DNA from: Salticus scenicus
Taxonomy: Eukaryota; Arthropoda; Arachnida; Araneae; Salticidae
NCBI GenBank assembly: GCA_963930645.1
Contig: OZ005652.1
Span: 357,289,602-357,353,601, forward strand
DNA length: 64,000 bases
Direction of reading: 5' to 3'
The notes below the pieces were generated by a model that was given only the letters and a program-made list of their open reading frames with translations, had not been told where the DNA came from and made no database searches. The translations under genes and the position numbers were made by a program. Positions 36,006-49,040 of this stretch are shown here, piece by piece (position 1 is the stretch's first letter; every line of letters begins with the position of its first letter).

Positions 36006-36046
36006 TGTTTAAACCACGGAGTAATAAAGACTCCGTGGTTTAAACA
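36006..36046. repeat. perfect 17-bp stem hairpin
   Basis: TGTTTAAACCACGGAGT at 36006-36022 pairs perfectly with 36030-36046 across a 7-nt loop (aataaag). Not followed by a T run on either strand in a way that suggests a terminator, and no coding neighbour. Confidence 0.9.
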
Positions 36047-36505
36047 TTGATGCTTAGATATTATATCATATCATATGAAATTAAATTATTAGAAAAATAA
36101 ACACTTTTAATTCTATAATGACGTCAGATTTAACGTGTAAGTTTAACAATTAAAAAAGCTTTATATGAATTTCAATTTAATGCACGTGCAAATATATTTC
36201 TTTTCTTTTCACGTCAAGATATTTTAAAAACGAAATGAATATGTAAATGTTTCTTTTATGTTGGCAGCAGCTAATTTTTTTAATATTTCATTATTTCCAT
36301 TTCTATTACGGCTTCTATGGGGATTTTAATTAAAATGCTCAGATTTTAAACTAAAATTTATTTTATCAAAATTAAATATAGCCTATAACAATATGGCATA
36401 CTGTAGCTTTCGGTCAGTGAAAGAAGTTTTTAAATCGGTTCAGTAGTTTCAGAGATTACCCTCCACAAACAAACAATTTTTTGCGCTTTGTATAATGATA
36501 TAGGT

Positions 36506-36763
36506 AATTCATTAAATATATATATATTAAATGAATTCTTATTAAAATTGAATTATTAATTAAAATTACAATTCATTGTAATGTTTTTATGCGTCACACA
36601 AGCCTCTTATTAAACATGAAAATTTTAAATTTTCTATAAAAGTTTTCAGTATATTTTAATATTTTGAAGTACATATAAACTTATGAAATATTTATAGTCT
36701 GAAAAATCTTAAATGTCTACTTATTAAAATCCAATAAATAAATTATTTTTTAATAATATTTAC

Positions 36764-36811
<48 letters not shown>

Positions 36812-36865
36812 GGTGAAGTAGAATATTAAATGATTATTTATATAATCATAAAAAATTTTATCCCC

Positions 36866-36899
<34 letters not shown>

Positions 36900-38453
36900 G
36901 AAGATTTTAATATCTGAAAAAAAAATATGAAATTTTATACTAAAACATTAGTTAAACTAAAGCGAATATTTATTTAAGAACACAATTAAATTATTTCTAT
37001 ATTATTCAAAATATACTATAATAATAGTTTTAGAATGCAATATTATAGAAAACAAAATTTGTGAAATTATCTTTCAAGACAGTTAAGTTAATAAACTCAA
37101 ATAGAAATAAATTCTGCAATTGTGCCTGATTAAGTACTGTGATTACGATGCTTTTAAAAGCAAATATATGTATATGATATCAGAAGCAATGAATAAGAAA
37201 ACTTATTTTGTTTTCAATTGAAAAATTGGATTATCAAAGTCACGTTATCCTTTTTCCCATTTAATTGGATAACGTTTTATATCATCCAATTACACGACCC
37301 GTTTGACTTGCTCCTTTAGAGTAATATTTTATCTGCATATGCATAAATTCAAGTTTTGATATTTAATCATTCGATGAAACGTTTATTTGTATTAGCCTAA
37401 AGCAATTTAAAAATGATTTAAAAGTAAATTATTATTAAATATAAATTTTACCTTTTGGATTGGAGTTATTTAAATTCGTAAAATAAGCATTGCAGAAATT
37501 TGTTATTTATTCAAATAGTTTACTGAGGAAAATTGATGCCTTATTTTTTAAGGTTTCATTAAATTTACTTTTAAAGATAATTCTTTCTTCACCCGAAGTT
37601 ATTTGTATAAGGAATGAAAAAATGGTGGATATTGTTAGAAAAATGAAAATAAGAAGAAAAAAATAATGTCATTTTTTTTTTTTTTTTCATAATTGAGTAA
37701 AAATATGAAAGAATAGCAATTTAAACTGGACAAAAAAGAAGGCTTTGAAGATCAAAAGATAATTTTAAAAAAGCGTTTTAAAATTAAATTAAATTAAATG
37801 TACTTCACTTTAAATGTACAAAACTGAAAAATTACATTTTGTATGTCATATATAATGAATATTTCCATACATTTAAAAATTGAAAGCGCCTTTAATAGTT
37901 AATTTATCATTATTATTATTTAATAAAATTGATTTATTTAAAATCTGAATAGTGGATTTTATTTTATTTTGCTTTATGGATCACTATTTCAAAAATAAAT
38001 TCATTAATAATGAATGGTTCAAACACAAAGACATGACTTACCCTTATATTCTACCTTTATTATAAGAAAACCTTACTTTAACACCGAACACAAATTCCAA
38101 ATTAAATACTCAGATTAAAACATAACGCCATTGCTAAAAGAATTCATATTAGAAATTAGCAAATATCATTTGAATGAAGGATATTTTTAAATAATGTAAA
38201 CATTAACGGAATTCTCAAACCTGCCAGAACTTCAGTACTTCCGCGTAATCTTTTACTTCTTCTACATTTAGTAGGTAAAAATAGTTAAATAGCAGTTAGT
38301 TCTTAATATTAAAATTTTGTTAGGCAGACAGCGGCTTAAAATCATATTTAACCATTACAGATGGGTTGGACGAGTTTATGACTGTCGCTCTAGGACTGCC
38401 AACAGGCTATCTGACTGATTCTGATGTGATGTATGGTTGAATTAGAACATTAA
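36506..38453. other. intronic, simple repeats
   Basis: (TA)n at about 36768-36809 and 36870-36896, T run at 37671-37688. No gene or element ends seen. Confidence 0.5.
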
Positions 38454-38745
38454 TGGCCGTATTCACAATTAACTTCAACTCCCGGTTCAACTCAAAAACT
38501 TGAAAAGCATTTAAAGGCACGGTACAGCTTTCCAGCAAAATTTGGCCTGCTGTTTCTGCCATCTAGCGTCGAGAATTTCATATAATATTTTATTGGTTTC
38601 TTTCACCTAAAAGGTCTGAAAATAACTACACCGATAGATGGCAGTAACAGCATGGCAAAATTTGCTGAGAATTTTCACCCCGCCTTTATACGCTTTTCAG
38701 ATTTTCATATTCAACCGGGAGTTCAAGTTATTGGTGAATAACAGC
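38454..38745. mobile_element. 292-bp MITE with ~100-bp TIRs, TAA-flanked
   Basis: The left arm (attaacttcaactcccggtt, then gaaaagcatttaaaggc, then gccatctagcg) is mirrored on the right (ccgatagatggcagtaacag, then gcctttatacgcttttcag, then aaccgggagttcaag). TAA lies on both sides (38451-38453, 38746-38748). A 3-bp TWA target site is the habit of PIF/Harbinger elements, so that superfamily is the best guess. Confidence 0.65.
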
Positions 38746-38843
38746 TAAGCTGTCGAGATACTGGTTGTCTAGAAAATAACAGATATTTTGAATGTAAAAA
38801 AAAAAAAAAGACGGTTTGATATGAAAATAAACCGTTTACTGTA

Positions 38844-38879
<36 letters not shown>

Positions 38880-39970
38880 AAGACATTTTGAAAAGTATAC
38901 TTTGTTAAAAACAATTACGAATTTAACCACAAAGGGGCACTTTCTGTAGAAGAACTAAATAACTCCCTTTTTACTGCCCTTTTCGCTTTACACGTTAACT
39001 CACCTTTTTATTGCAAACACAACATTTATCATTCCATGAACTCTCAGAAGAAAGATCAACTGAAAACTAGTAAAATGCTTAGTAAACGTTGTAATGCGTA
39101 GTAAGTTTTCACTAGTAAAATTACTAGTAAAAACGTCTTTCTCAGATGGTATAGCAAATAATCTGCAGCATCCTATCCCGGCGAAATTTGCAACTCTTTT
39201 AAACCAATACATATTTCGAATTTTATTGTTTTTCTAATAACAGCAGATCACACAGCGTATTTTGTGAAATATCAAGCTGTGTTTTTATTATTTACATTAA
39301 AATTGGTTTAGTCATTTATTGGAGACTTGATATATATAGTGTGTGTTTAGGAGTAAGAGGCCGATTGACTACTTTAGGTTTCTAGGCCTGATGTACATAT
39401 TGCGAAAAGATTAAAAGCCTTAAAAACATTATTATGTTTAAGTTAAGAAGCAAAATATGTTGACATTATTTAATAAATGAAAAAGAATATATAAACAGAT
39501 ACTTAAAGTAAAAACTGCTTCATGAGCTAAACAGGCAAGAGGAAATAAATCTTACAATAGTTTATTCGGAAATATTGACTGCTAGGCAAGTAAAAGCCAA
39601 TTAATAGTTTAAATAATCCTGTTATTAAAGGCTAAAGATTACTTATATATAAAGATATAAATATTAAACCAACTATTCAACGAACATTTTGTAAATATTA
39701 TTGAGAGAAAAAAGAAAATAATTGGCATTTGTCTTTCAATTTGTATAACAATGTTTCTGAATAAAAGCTTCTTCTAAATATTAGAAAAGTTTCATGTGAT
39801 TATCCATGTTTAATATATTTAAAAATGTTTAGTTACAAGAAATTAAAAAAAATAATAATTAAGGAAACTGCATTTAGCAGGCTGATATTTGAGTAAATGA
39901 TGCAGAAATCATACCTGCCATCAATTTAATTAATATTTCGCAGGCCTGTAGTCCACGCCTTTTTTTTCAC
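38746..39970. other. intronic, nothing recognised
   Basis: Contains poly-A runs at 38796-38808 and 38847-38878. No element ends or supported frames. Confidence 0.45.
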
Positions 39971-40112
39971 ACCAGTCTTTTTACTTCCCGAACACTATAG
40001 TGAGGAAAGTATTGTAATCATGTCAAAAATCCGAATTTGAGATTTTGATGTTCCTATACGTTTCGAGGTACCCTGAATCCATTTTCTCTATTTTTACGAT
40101 GATGTGTGTATG

Positions 40113-40143
<31 letters not shown>

Positions 40144-40690
40144 ATGTCTGTGAGTGAGCACGCTAGCGTCTAAACGCTTCGTTCAAATAAGCTGAAAGTT
40201 GGTACGTATATTATAAGTCACCATAATACGAACCTTATTGATTTTGGTGAATTTAGCACTTGTAGTTTTTTTACAGGAACACTAGGAAAAGATCTTTATC
40301 ATTATGTCCTATAGGGCCAAATTTTTAGAAGTGCGATAGCGTCTAAACGCTTCATTAATATGAGCAAGAAATTTGTACACATATTATAGGTCACAGTTGC
40401 ACAAACTGTATAGATTTTCGTGAATTTAGCACTGACAGTTTTTTTACAGGGGCACAAAGAAACATTCTTTATCATTATAGCCCTAGGGAACCAAATTTTT
40501 AAAAGTGTGATTGCGTTTAAACGCTTTATTGAGTTGAGCTGAAAATTTATATGAATATTATAAATAAATGTTGCACTAACTATAAGCATTTTGGTGAATC
40601 TAGCATTTATAGGGTTTTACAGGGACGCAACAAAAAATACTTTATCATTATGATCTATAGGCTCAAAGTTCAGTAGCGTTAAATAAAACA
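39970..40690 (+). repeat. hairpin-headed element with three ~174-bp tandem units
   Basis: It opens with a partial hairpin (tacttcccgaacactatagt then gaggaaagta). After a (TA)n-(TG)n tract come three tandem units keyed by gcgtctaaacgctt at 40166, 40339 and 40513 (the third as gcgtttaaacgctt), 173-174 bp apart. Each unit contains tttggtgaatttagcactt-like and tttatcattatg-like words. The layout parallels 4487-5230 and 57125-57954. No coding capacity. Confidence 0.65.
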
Positions 40691-40827
40691 TCGTGTAATA
40701 TATGGAGAAAAATACTCAAACACTCTATTATGGTTTTCTCTCTTTTGTTTGTTTAACAACTCCTCTTTTTTTACTTTATCTACAAAATTGTTAATTACTC
40801 AATGTTCGGAAAGTCGAGTGGAGTCAA

Positions 40828-40870
<43 letters not shown>

Positions 40871-41189
40871 CATTTTTCTTCTTATTTAAACATAATTAAA
40901 TTTGGAGAATACTACTCTAAAAATAAAGTGGTGTTGGAAAAGGGGAGGTACGAAAAGTACTACGGAATGTTCATTAGAACGTTACCAGGTATGCAGGAAT
41001 TTTGACTTTTTAACATTTCTCCATATTTTTAAATTCTTTCCCCAGATTATTATTATTTTCTTAAACTAGGATATTAAATATTCATACGTATTTTGACATT
41101 TTTATTTAGTGCATTTTTATGCCATCTATACGTAAAAAATGCCAGAGTCGAGAATCAAGCATGTTCACTTATTTGCGGATAATCTACCA
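40691..41189. other. intronic, nothing recognised
   Basis: Contains poly-T at 40836-40867; the frame through it is an artefact. Confidence 0.4.
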
Positions 41190-41335
41190 TACACATAACC
41201 CCGGCTGATTACCCACTCAGCATTTTCCGCATAAATTTCTCACATAAACAGTCGGAGTGGATCGTGGTACGCGGAATTCGAGGGTTTTGAATCCTGACCA
41301 TGGCATTTTTTTTTTCACATAGTTGGTATAAAATA
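41190..41335 (+). mobile_element. tRNA-like SINE fragment
   Basis: Contains gtcggagtggatcgtggtac and a B-box-like gggttttgaatcc, then a T run and agttggtataaaa, the same tail wording as after the plus-strand SINE head at 8205-8230 (agttggtatgaaaaacc). Too diverged for a tRNA. Confidence 0.5.
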
Positions 41336-41359
41336 TCATTCTTACACTTTATCTCTTAA

Positions 41360-41581
41360 CCCATTCAGGGGCGGTGGTATATATTTTATACAACCTAATT
41401 TCACTTCCCAACCGCAAAAATTTATCGCACAATTTTTTTAGAAAAAACTTACGTTTTTAACATTTCAGAAAAGGCCAGTTTTTTAACCTTAAAATTTAAA
41501 ATTTCTTTCAGTTTAATTTAGTTCATGAATTCCAGTGGTAGTATAATTTAAATGATCCAAATTTTCTTGCGCCTCAAAGGG
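41360..41581. mobile_element. 222-bp TTAA-flanked MITE, copy 2
   Basis: TTAA lies on both sides (41356-41359, 41582-41585). The left end CCCATTCAGGGGCGGTGG matches the element at 26325 in 17 of 18 positions, and the right end CCTCAAAGGG mirrors it. Confidence 0.65.
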
Positions 41582-41585
41582 TTAA

Positions 41586-44424
41586 GAAAAATATGCCTGG
41601 TTGATTAAAGACATTTTCCAACTTATTTTGATGCTAAAGGGAATAAAAGATATTTATATAAGACAACGAAATTCATCATTATTATTTTCTTAATCTTGTA
41701 TTTTACAAGTAAATTGATTTAGAATTTAAACTGAAAATATTATTTGTTTATTATACTAAAATTTCATACAGAAACAATAACCATGAATCAAAGTTAAGAA
41801 AAAAAATGAATGTATTCACATTTTTTTTTTTTTTTTTCGTTTATCAAGCAAGTCTTACCGTTTCTTTAAAAGTGTGTCTTGTTTTTTTTCATCTAAATTG
41901 GAAATGACAATCGCGTGGAAACAGTTTTATGACTTTATTTCTTATGCAATTGATTTAAAATATTTTATATGTTCTGAGACATAGGTATGTTTTAATCTAG
42001 GTATGTTTAATATAGGTATGTTTTAATCTGCAATTTATAGAGACGAATTTATTTTATAAAGTAAATGTGTGGTGGTGTTATTATTTTTTATTAAATTACG
42101 TTCTTTAACGTACAGATTGACGCTAAATTAAACGAAACTGTTTCGTTATGTAATCCAAATAGTTTGTTGATGCTGCTAATATATGTTTAAACCAATATAT
42201 CTATTTTGTTGAGTTACACAAACCGTTTCTTTCTTTCTTTTTTCTTTCTTTTTTTTAAGCATATAGCTCGCTCATTGGCAGTTTACAGAGATACCTGTGA
42301 CGTAGCTTAGCAAATTATCCAGTTACAATTTCTGGTATTTAAACCATACTCTTTTGGTTACCTCAAGCAAGTTTATTTAGTTATCTGAACAAAATTGTTG
42401 TTAAAAATATCAAAATAAATCTCAAAAACAGCCCAAAAAATAATTTATTTTATTTTATTTTATTTTATTTTGTGTTTAATTTTTAATTTTTCTGTTTATT
42501 ATATGTTACGTTTTTTGTTATTAATATATATATTTTTTTTCTTTTGAAGTGATATAATTCTTTATATAAAAATAATCAATACAAAAAAATTGGTATGCGT
42601 CACCGTTTCATTGTTTGGAATGAAAAATATACTTTCAACTTATTAGTTACAAAAACGCTTTTCGATCAGTTTCACAAATTATTTTTATGTCCCAAAATAC
42701 ATGTAATTTTAATTAATATTCGAAATAAGAATTTTCGTTTTTTTTTAATGTCTAGAAGTATATGTAATACATGTAGATAATAAGTGAATTAACAATTTAA
42801 GTAAAAGAAGCTGTGTCAAATATTATTTTAAAGACAACTATTATTTTTAAATATTTAATTAAATAACATTAATAAAATATCCGTGATCTACTTTTTCAAA
42901 ACTGTAACTATATTTTAGTGATATTGGGGTACATTTTTAAAAAGAGAGAGCATGTGCTTGCTTTTTTTAAGTAGATTCTATAATTAGTGCTTAACTCTTT
43001 TCTTGAGACTTCAAATTTGCATTTAACATCATATTTTTTAGATAATTTATATTTATAATAAGATGTAAAAATTGATTAAAATTTAAATACCTTTGAATTT
43101 AGCCATCTTATTCTTTTAAATATACAGTACATTTAATTATGTGATATTATTAATATATAAATTAGAATTTATTTTTATTTTTGTTTAGGATTTCTGGTAA
43201 TGTGTCAATACACTGTAAATGAAACATATAAACTTGATAAATTAATTTTTATTTTTTTAAAATAGTTTTTAAGTTATTAAAATATTATTTTTTAAAAACA
43301 AAAATAATTTTTTTTCTAAAAACTGCAATATTGTATATATATACATATATATATATATTTATATATTATTAATCAGATAATTGGCAACATTTTTAATGAC
43401 AAGAGTTTAAACCAATAAATTTTCGTTGTCCTCCATAATTTAATAACTTCTAATGAAACTTTTAATTTATTTCCCATTTTTCAACTTTTAACAAAGTTAA
43501 ATTTAATAACTGTCATTTTTTCATTTGTTTAATTTTACAACATTAATATCGCTCCACTGTGTATAAATAACTTCACTCAGATTATTTCAAAAACATGGCA
43601 GGGTAATTATTTTCATAGAAGGTTTTATCAATGCAGTTAATTAATAAAATCCTATTTTATCACACATGCCATCGTTAAAAGTTAATTGCGTTTTTGTAAG
43701 TGATGAATAAAAGGGGGAAATTAGTAATGGTGATTTAGAAAAATGTCTGATTTAGAGACGCGTTCTCAGGAACAATTTAATTTTGAAATCAGAATAATTA
43801 AAATTTGGAGAGCTAAATTTAATTAAAGATAGTGACTCTGTTTTTTGTTGATTAAAAAAAATGCATTTAATTAAAACTGAGATTTATTGCTGAATTTTCC
43901 CCTTCATTCAAAGGAAATCAATTTTGTCAAAGATTAACAGTGACTTTTTTCTTGTTCAATGCAACATTTAGGAATATAGACATATTTTTAAAATATTAAT
44001 TAGTTAATTGTATATACAATATATGATTAAATTATTAAAATTCCTTTAAAATACTTTTGTAGCTTAAATTTAAAAGAAATGAAGAATAAAATATTCACAA
44101 TTCAGAAAGAAAAGCATAAATTTATAAACTGCAATGAAACTAGTATGTTGTGGCTGTTAAAAAATCCTTTTAAAATGTTCTTTACAGCAGTGCCACTTTG
44201 TAATTACACACAAAAATCCAAAAGTATTTTTGGTAAACAAATTTATGCAATGAATTTTGACGCAATTATAACCAGTTTCTCCTAAAAAGCCGCATGTAAA
44301 TTATTGCAGAAGAAGAGTAATTTCAGCGCCACATGTCGGATTATTAACACTGAAAATTAATCCCTATTTCTTTCCGTAATCCTCATCCCGCGTATAAATT
44401 TTGGTGAATTTATACGATATATTA
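41586..44424. other. intronic, nothing recognised
   Basis: Simple runs only: T run at 41821-41838, (TTTTA)n at 42444-42470, mixed TA near 43334-43358. Short frames here have no recognisable content. Confidence 0.45.
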
Positions 44425-44611
44425 GGGGGACCGGAAAATAATGTCGTTTTCAATTAATAAAATGAAACCGGAAATTTTTGTTTAACAGTGTTTACATGGT
44501 ACTTTACAAATAACCATCTTATAAGTTACCTAAGAATATCTTAAATTTTATCCAGGATAAATTTCCGATGTTACTATTTTAATTCAAAACGACATTATTT
44601 TCCGGTCCCAC
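44425..44611. mobile_element. 187-bp MITE, mariner-type ends
   Basis: The left end gaccggaaaataatgtcgtt and the right inverse gaccggaaaataatgtcgtt are identical over this 20-bp core, with about 35 bp of TIR in all. TA flanks at 44423-44424 and 44612-44613. No coding capacity. Confidence 0.8.
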
Positions 44612-44613
44612 TA

Positions 44614-45607
44614 ATAGATTCTAAAATGTAGACTTCTCGTGCACTAAAATCGTTCTAACATAGCAGCACCTTTTATGTGGCCATATGCATCCTGATTGAA
44701 ACATGATAGAGGAATTTGCAGCGTAACAACAACACCTGTGACGTGATACGTACAAACGTACTGATATATATCGATTTATTACAAAATTAAACTAAACACA
44801 CACGCACACAGACACTATCTTGCTTAGAACTTCGGTTACAGGCATTTTAATATTAGTCACTCGCCAGTTTTTTAAACCGGAAGTGACCGGAAATGACCTG
44901 CAAATGTTTGTTTACATAAATGTTTTACTCAATATAAGAATCAAAATCTGTTACTGAATATAAAATAAATTTAAAAAGAAAATAAAAAATTTTGATATAA
45001 ATCAGGAACTTATTAAAATTATTTTTTTATTTAATAGGTAAAATCCGGTTTTTAAATATGTTTTTTGTTTTTTCTCAAAATGAGATTTTTAACATTTTGC
45101 TTTACCCCAAAACATCATAAATCCAGAAGTTACAATGGAAACGTTATGAAACTTTGACAAAATACTCTAGAGGAGTTAGTTTAGGGATTGAACTACGATA
45201 ATGAATCTAGCTAAACTATTTTTTTTTTTTTTTTGTCGATAAATCCTATGAACTGCTATGTATATTTATGATTTTTCCAGCACGGAAAAATGTTATCTTC
45301 TTCTAAATATTCAATAACATGGTGATAGTTTTGACAATAGTTCACTCCCTTAAGGATCTTTCAGTAATCTAAATAAAATTTACAGAATAAAAATATCTTT
45401 ATTTAAATTTGACGTATGATGTTTTGTAAAAGTGCTTTTTTTTTTTCGCAAATTTTATGCATATTTTGAGCGAAAATATGAAAATATTTTAAAATATGCA
45501 TATTTGTTTTCAGGTTATTCACTGTTTTTTACTATATTCTATCATATAATGCACATGAATAGGCAATTTTTCAATTATTAAAAAAAAAAAAAAATCACCT
45601 CTGACAG
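44614..45607. other. intronic, nothing recognised
   Basis: A few GC-richer patches (44655-44760, 44860-44905) without open frames or repeats that can be paired in the window. Confidence 0.4.
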
Positions 45608-45609
45608 TA

Positions 45610-45748
45610 CACTGTAAAAAAATAACTATTACCAGCTGCAATCTGTGATTTATTTTATCCAATCACAGAGAATTTCTTGCAAGAAATTTTCTGTGATTGG
45701 ATAAAATAAATCACAGATTGCAGCTGGTAATAGGTTTTTTTTACAGTG
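45610..45748. mobile_element. 139-bp near-perfect palindromic MITE
   Basis: Reads the same on both strands over almost its full length: cactgtaaaaaaataacta, then accagctgcaatctgtgatt, with the centre at cttgcaag near 45682. TA flanks at 45608-45609 and 45749-45750 point to a Tc1/mariner-type MITE. The frame crossing it is a by-product. Confidence 0.88.
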
Positions 45749-45750
45749 TA

Positions 45751-47381
45751 GGCAGGCACCTTAAAAGAAAATTTCTGTAAAATACCATAACGATAGATTG
45801 TTATAGAGCATTCGTTAGATACCAATAATTCATATAATCCTATATGCATTATTGCAGTAAAACAAGAAAAGTTGGCAAACTAATCTTTCGGATTCAACAT
45901 GTTAGAAGGCTGAAGAAAGAATAACTGTGTGGTTTGGACGGAAATACAGAATGAGAGATCACTTAGTGGTAGGATATCTGGTCAGTACATCGGAGAGGTT
46001 TTGTAGAGATGTTAAATTTGAAAGGATTTGTGTGAATTATCATGACAGTTAGGTGAAGTGTCAAATACTAAATTAATTGTCTAGTGTATAAATAACGGTT
46101 GTCTTCGAAGGAAAAGGGTTAAGGAGTTGAACTACCTCATTTTTGTAAGAGTATATATCGACACTATAGCAACACATTTTGAATCATGTCGCTACCATTT
46201 GAGTATCGACGTAATTTCTGAACCACACATTAATGAATAATAGCATGGAGACTTGGCGTTGGAATATTAAAACAGGAATAAACTACTACGTCAGAAACGC
46301 CAAAGAAAAATTATTTAGGTGCATACAGCTGTTTCGGTACCATCGTACTGAAGCGTACCGTCTTCAGTGTAAAAAGAATTCTGAATCTGGAGAAGTACTC
46401 GTATATATAGGAGAGGGACAGGATTTAGTTCAACCAATAGGATTACAGAAGAGGTGGGGAGTGTGACCAATAGGAATTAAGGAATATGTAGCTGTGTAAA
46501 CACTATTTACAATTTGAAATTTTACATTCAGTCCACATTTCCTTAATTTTTCTACTGTTTACTAGAAAATATAAACAAAAAGTTTTTGCTATGTTTTCTG
46601 AATAATATAATAACGTCCTACAAAAGTAAATGGTGCATTCAAATTACATTAAAAAAAAAAATAAAATAAAAAAAAAAAAAAAAAAAAAACATGCTTTTCA
46701 ACATGCATTAAAAAGTAAAATAAATCAAACAAATTAACGTAAAAGTAAAAGTACAATTAAATAAATCAACTAGAATGAAGATACACAAGCATTCTTTTCC
46801 GAAAAAATAATAATTATGTAGACAAAATAAAATATATTTTATTACAAAATACAAACAAAAAGAAAGACATAATGACATTAAAAAATAATATACAATAATT
46901 TAAATAATGCATGCACATCTTTTCTGTCCTTCAAATTAGAAGTGTTAGTAACTCATAATACATTATTCTCTCGGATATTCGTACATATTTCATAACTAAT
47001 TTCTGCAATACATCCCCTGCTTCCTTGACACAATGAAAATATTACGAGGCACAAAGTCAGTAAGGCAACAAATGATATTCCTTTTCTTTAAACTCCTGAG
47101 TGATACTCATAAAAAAATCCAATCTATAGTTCTTTCAGATATTTCCATAAGAATTATCCATGAGACTAATCCTTCTAACTCTAGAATAATGAAAAAATAA
47201 ACTTAAACCTATTTTGATATTACACTTCATTATTCATACAATCGTACTGATAACACAATAATATATTTTGTTATTGTTTAAAAAAAAAAAAAAAAAAAAA
47301 AAAACAGAGATATTTATAATAAATTTCTAAATATTATGTACTAAACAAAAAAAAAAAATAAAATAAAAATAAAATAAAAAA

Positions 47382-47416
<35 letters not shown>

Positions 47417-47634
47417 ATATAATTTAAAATTTCAAAATATAATTGTTAGTAACTCATTCTTAAGGATGGCATGGTGAGGTTCTGTCTTTCTGCGACATTC
47501 TAAAAAAATCAACAGGAGAAGATATATCTGTTAAGTTTAATATTCAATTAAGTGTTAGTATGTTCAATAACAGATTATCAGAAGACTGTACATTCAGCAT
47601 TTACACGACGACGTACACACCCATTTTCTCATTA
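45751..47634. other. intronic, simple repeats
   Basis: Poly-A stretches at 46650-46689 and 47280-47304 and (AAAT)n at about 47380-47419. A frame at 46233-46466 is not recognised. Confidence 0.4.
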
Positions 47635-47638
47635 TTAA

Positions 47639-47945
47639 CACTTTCGCGACCTCTGAAGTAGATTCACGTCATTTGGAAATCCAAAACTACGCCAATGGGC
47701 GTTTCTTTTACACATTTCAAATTACTATATTTCTTGAGAATAATCCCAATATTCATATTAGTACAATCAAAGTGCTATGAATACAAATACTTTAATGAAA
47801 TAGAGTATAATTATAATGCATATTCATTTGTAACATAAAAATTGACGGAGAAAACCTTATTCTAAAATAATATAGTTAAAAAAACAATAACGCCCACAGG
47901 CAGAATTTACTATCAGAGAGTCGAAAACATGCGTTTACAAAAGTG
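47639..47945. mobile_element. 307-bp TTAA-flanked element
   Basis: TTAA at 47635-47638 and 47946-47949. The terminal repeats are short: CACTTTCGCG left, CACTTTTGTA as right inverse. The interior does not match the MITEs at 26325 or 41360, so it is probably another family using the same target. Confidence 0.45.
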
Positions 47946-47949
47946 TTAA

Positions 47950-48998
47950 AAGAGAAAAGTTGATGACGAGCACAGATACTCTCTCCTACCACAAATGGCC
48001 GGATCCTTTCAATTTCAGACGTTTTGTCGAACGTCTCAAAATTTTATGACGAATTTTCCCAAATTTTTGGATGTATAAAAACATGCTGTTCCTGAGAAAT
48101 TTCAGGAAAAGTTTTGTTCCGAAAACAAAAAGGAACAGTAAAATATAAAAGGAAATCACATTGCTTATGATCAACATGCAGAAATTAATGTTTGAAATGA
48201 AAACTGACTGCAACATATTATCAGCAGGGTTCTTTTAAGAAAAATCTCCTTTTTTTAATTATAACATGCAAAGTATTAAACTAAATAAAATGCCATATAC
48301 AGAAGCTTGACATACAATACAGGACACAGCATGCTGCAAATAGAATATGGAAATAATAAACATCTATTGTAATATAACATTTTTATCCAATAAGTTTTAA
48401 CTACGCATCCGCAAGCGTTAAAATTTCATTTTGATAATTTATAAGTTAAAAATACTGAGCTACTTACATCAAAACTCCAACAAATATCGTATAACTTCAA
48501 AATTTTGCCGGTGGTCGAATCAACTAAATTTAATTTCCTCTCAATAAACAAAATTAATTAATATTGAAATTGATCAAGAAACATGAGATGGGTTTACTTA
48601 TAATTTTGTTTTTACTCAATCAATTTCAATATGATGCTCTTTGATTTTAAATAAATATTGACTCAATCCCCTTCATCTTCCTTTTTATCGCTTTCAAACA
48701 AAGTTGAAGGGTGTTTTTCACTTGAGCTTGCCTATCTTTCAAAACTCTAAATCTTCTTTAAACTGATATATGTTATTTAACTTTACTATTGGGTTTTCCC
48801 TATTTAAAATGGCAAAAACTGCCACCATTGGTTTGTATACAAGGACATCCGAAAGAGTTTTAAAGCATTACGTTCCATGAGGATTTTCTATAAATTACAC
48901 TGAGAAAAAATATTTACCGTTTCCATCTAGAACAGATAAGTAGGCATTTTTTAAATCCCTGAACTTTTTGTTGAAAAAAAAAAGTAAGAAAATATCGA

Positions 48999-49040
<42 letters not shown>

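Larger units (their letters stand above)
33205..36505 (+). repeat. composite repeat with CTAGCTGACCC... start
   Basis: The left edge ctagctgacccgtccggctt followed by cgc and the right edge cggttcagtagtttcagaga followed by acaaacaaacaattt are of a kind seen in the element at 59902-61893 (ctagcaggctacgcccgctt, cggttaagtggtttaggag), so both seem to belong to one dispersed type. The interior holds a nested reversed copy of the 4487-5230 repeat and an inverted-repeat segment. Whether the two edges belong to one insertion is uncertain. The class is not known to me. Confidence 0.4.

Noticed and set aside
40160..40690. Tandem units as a CRISPR-like array (also 60458-61730)
   Set aside because: Long diverged units without spacers, in a eukaryotic intron.
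45655..45849. 64-codon minus-strand frame
   Set aside because: Begins in ordinary intron and ends in the palindromic MITE; no recognisable content.
46233..46466. 77-codon plus-strand frame
   Set aside because: No domain, no splice support, and composition like its surroundings.
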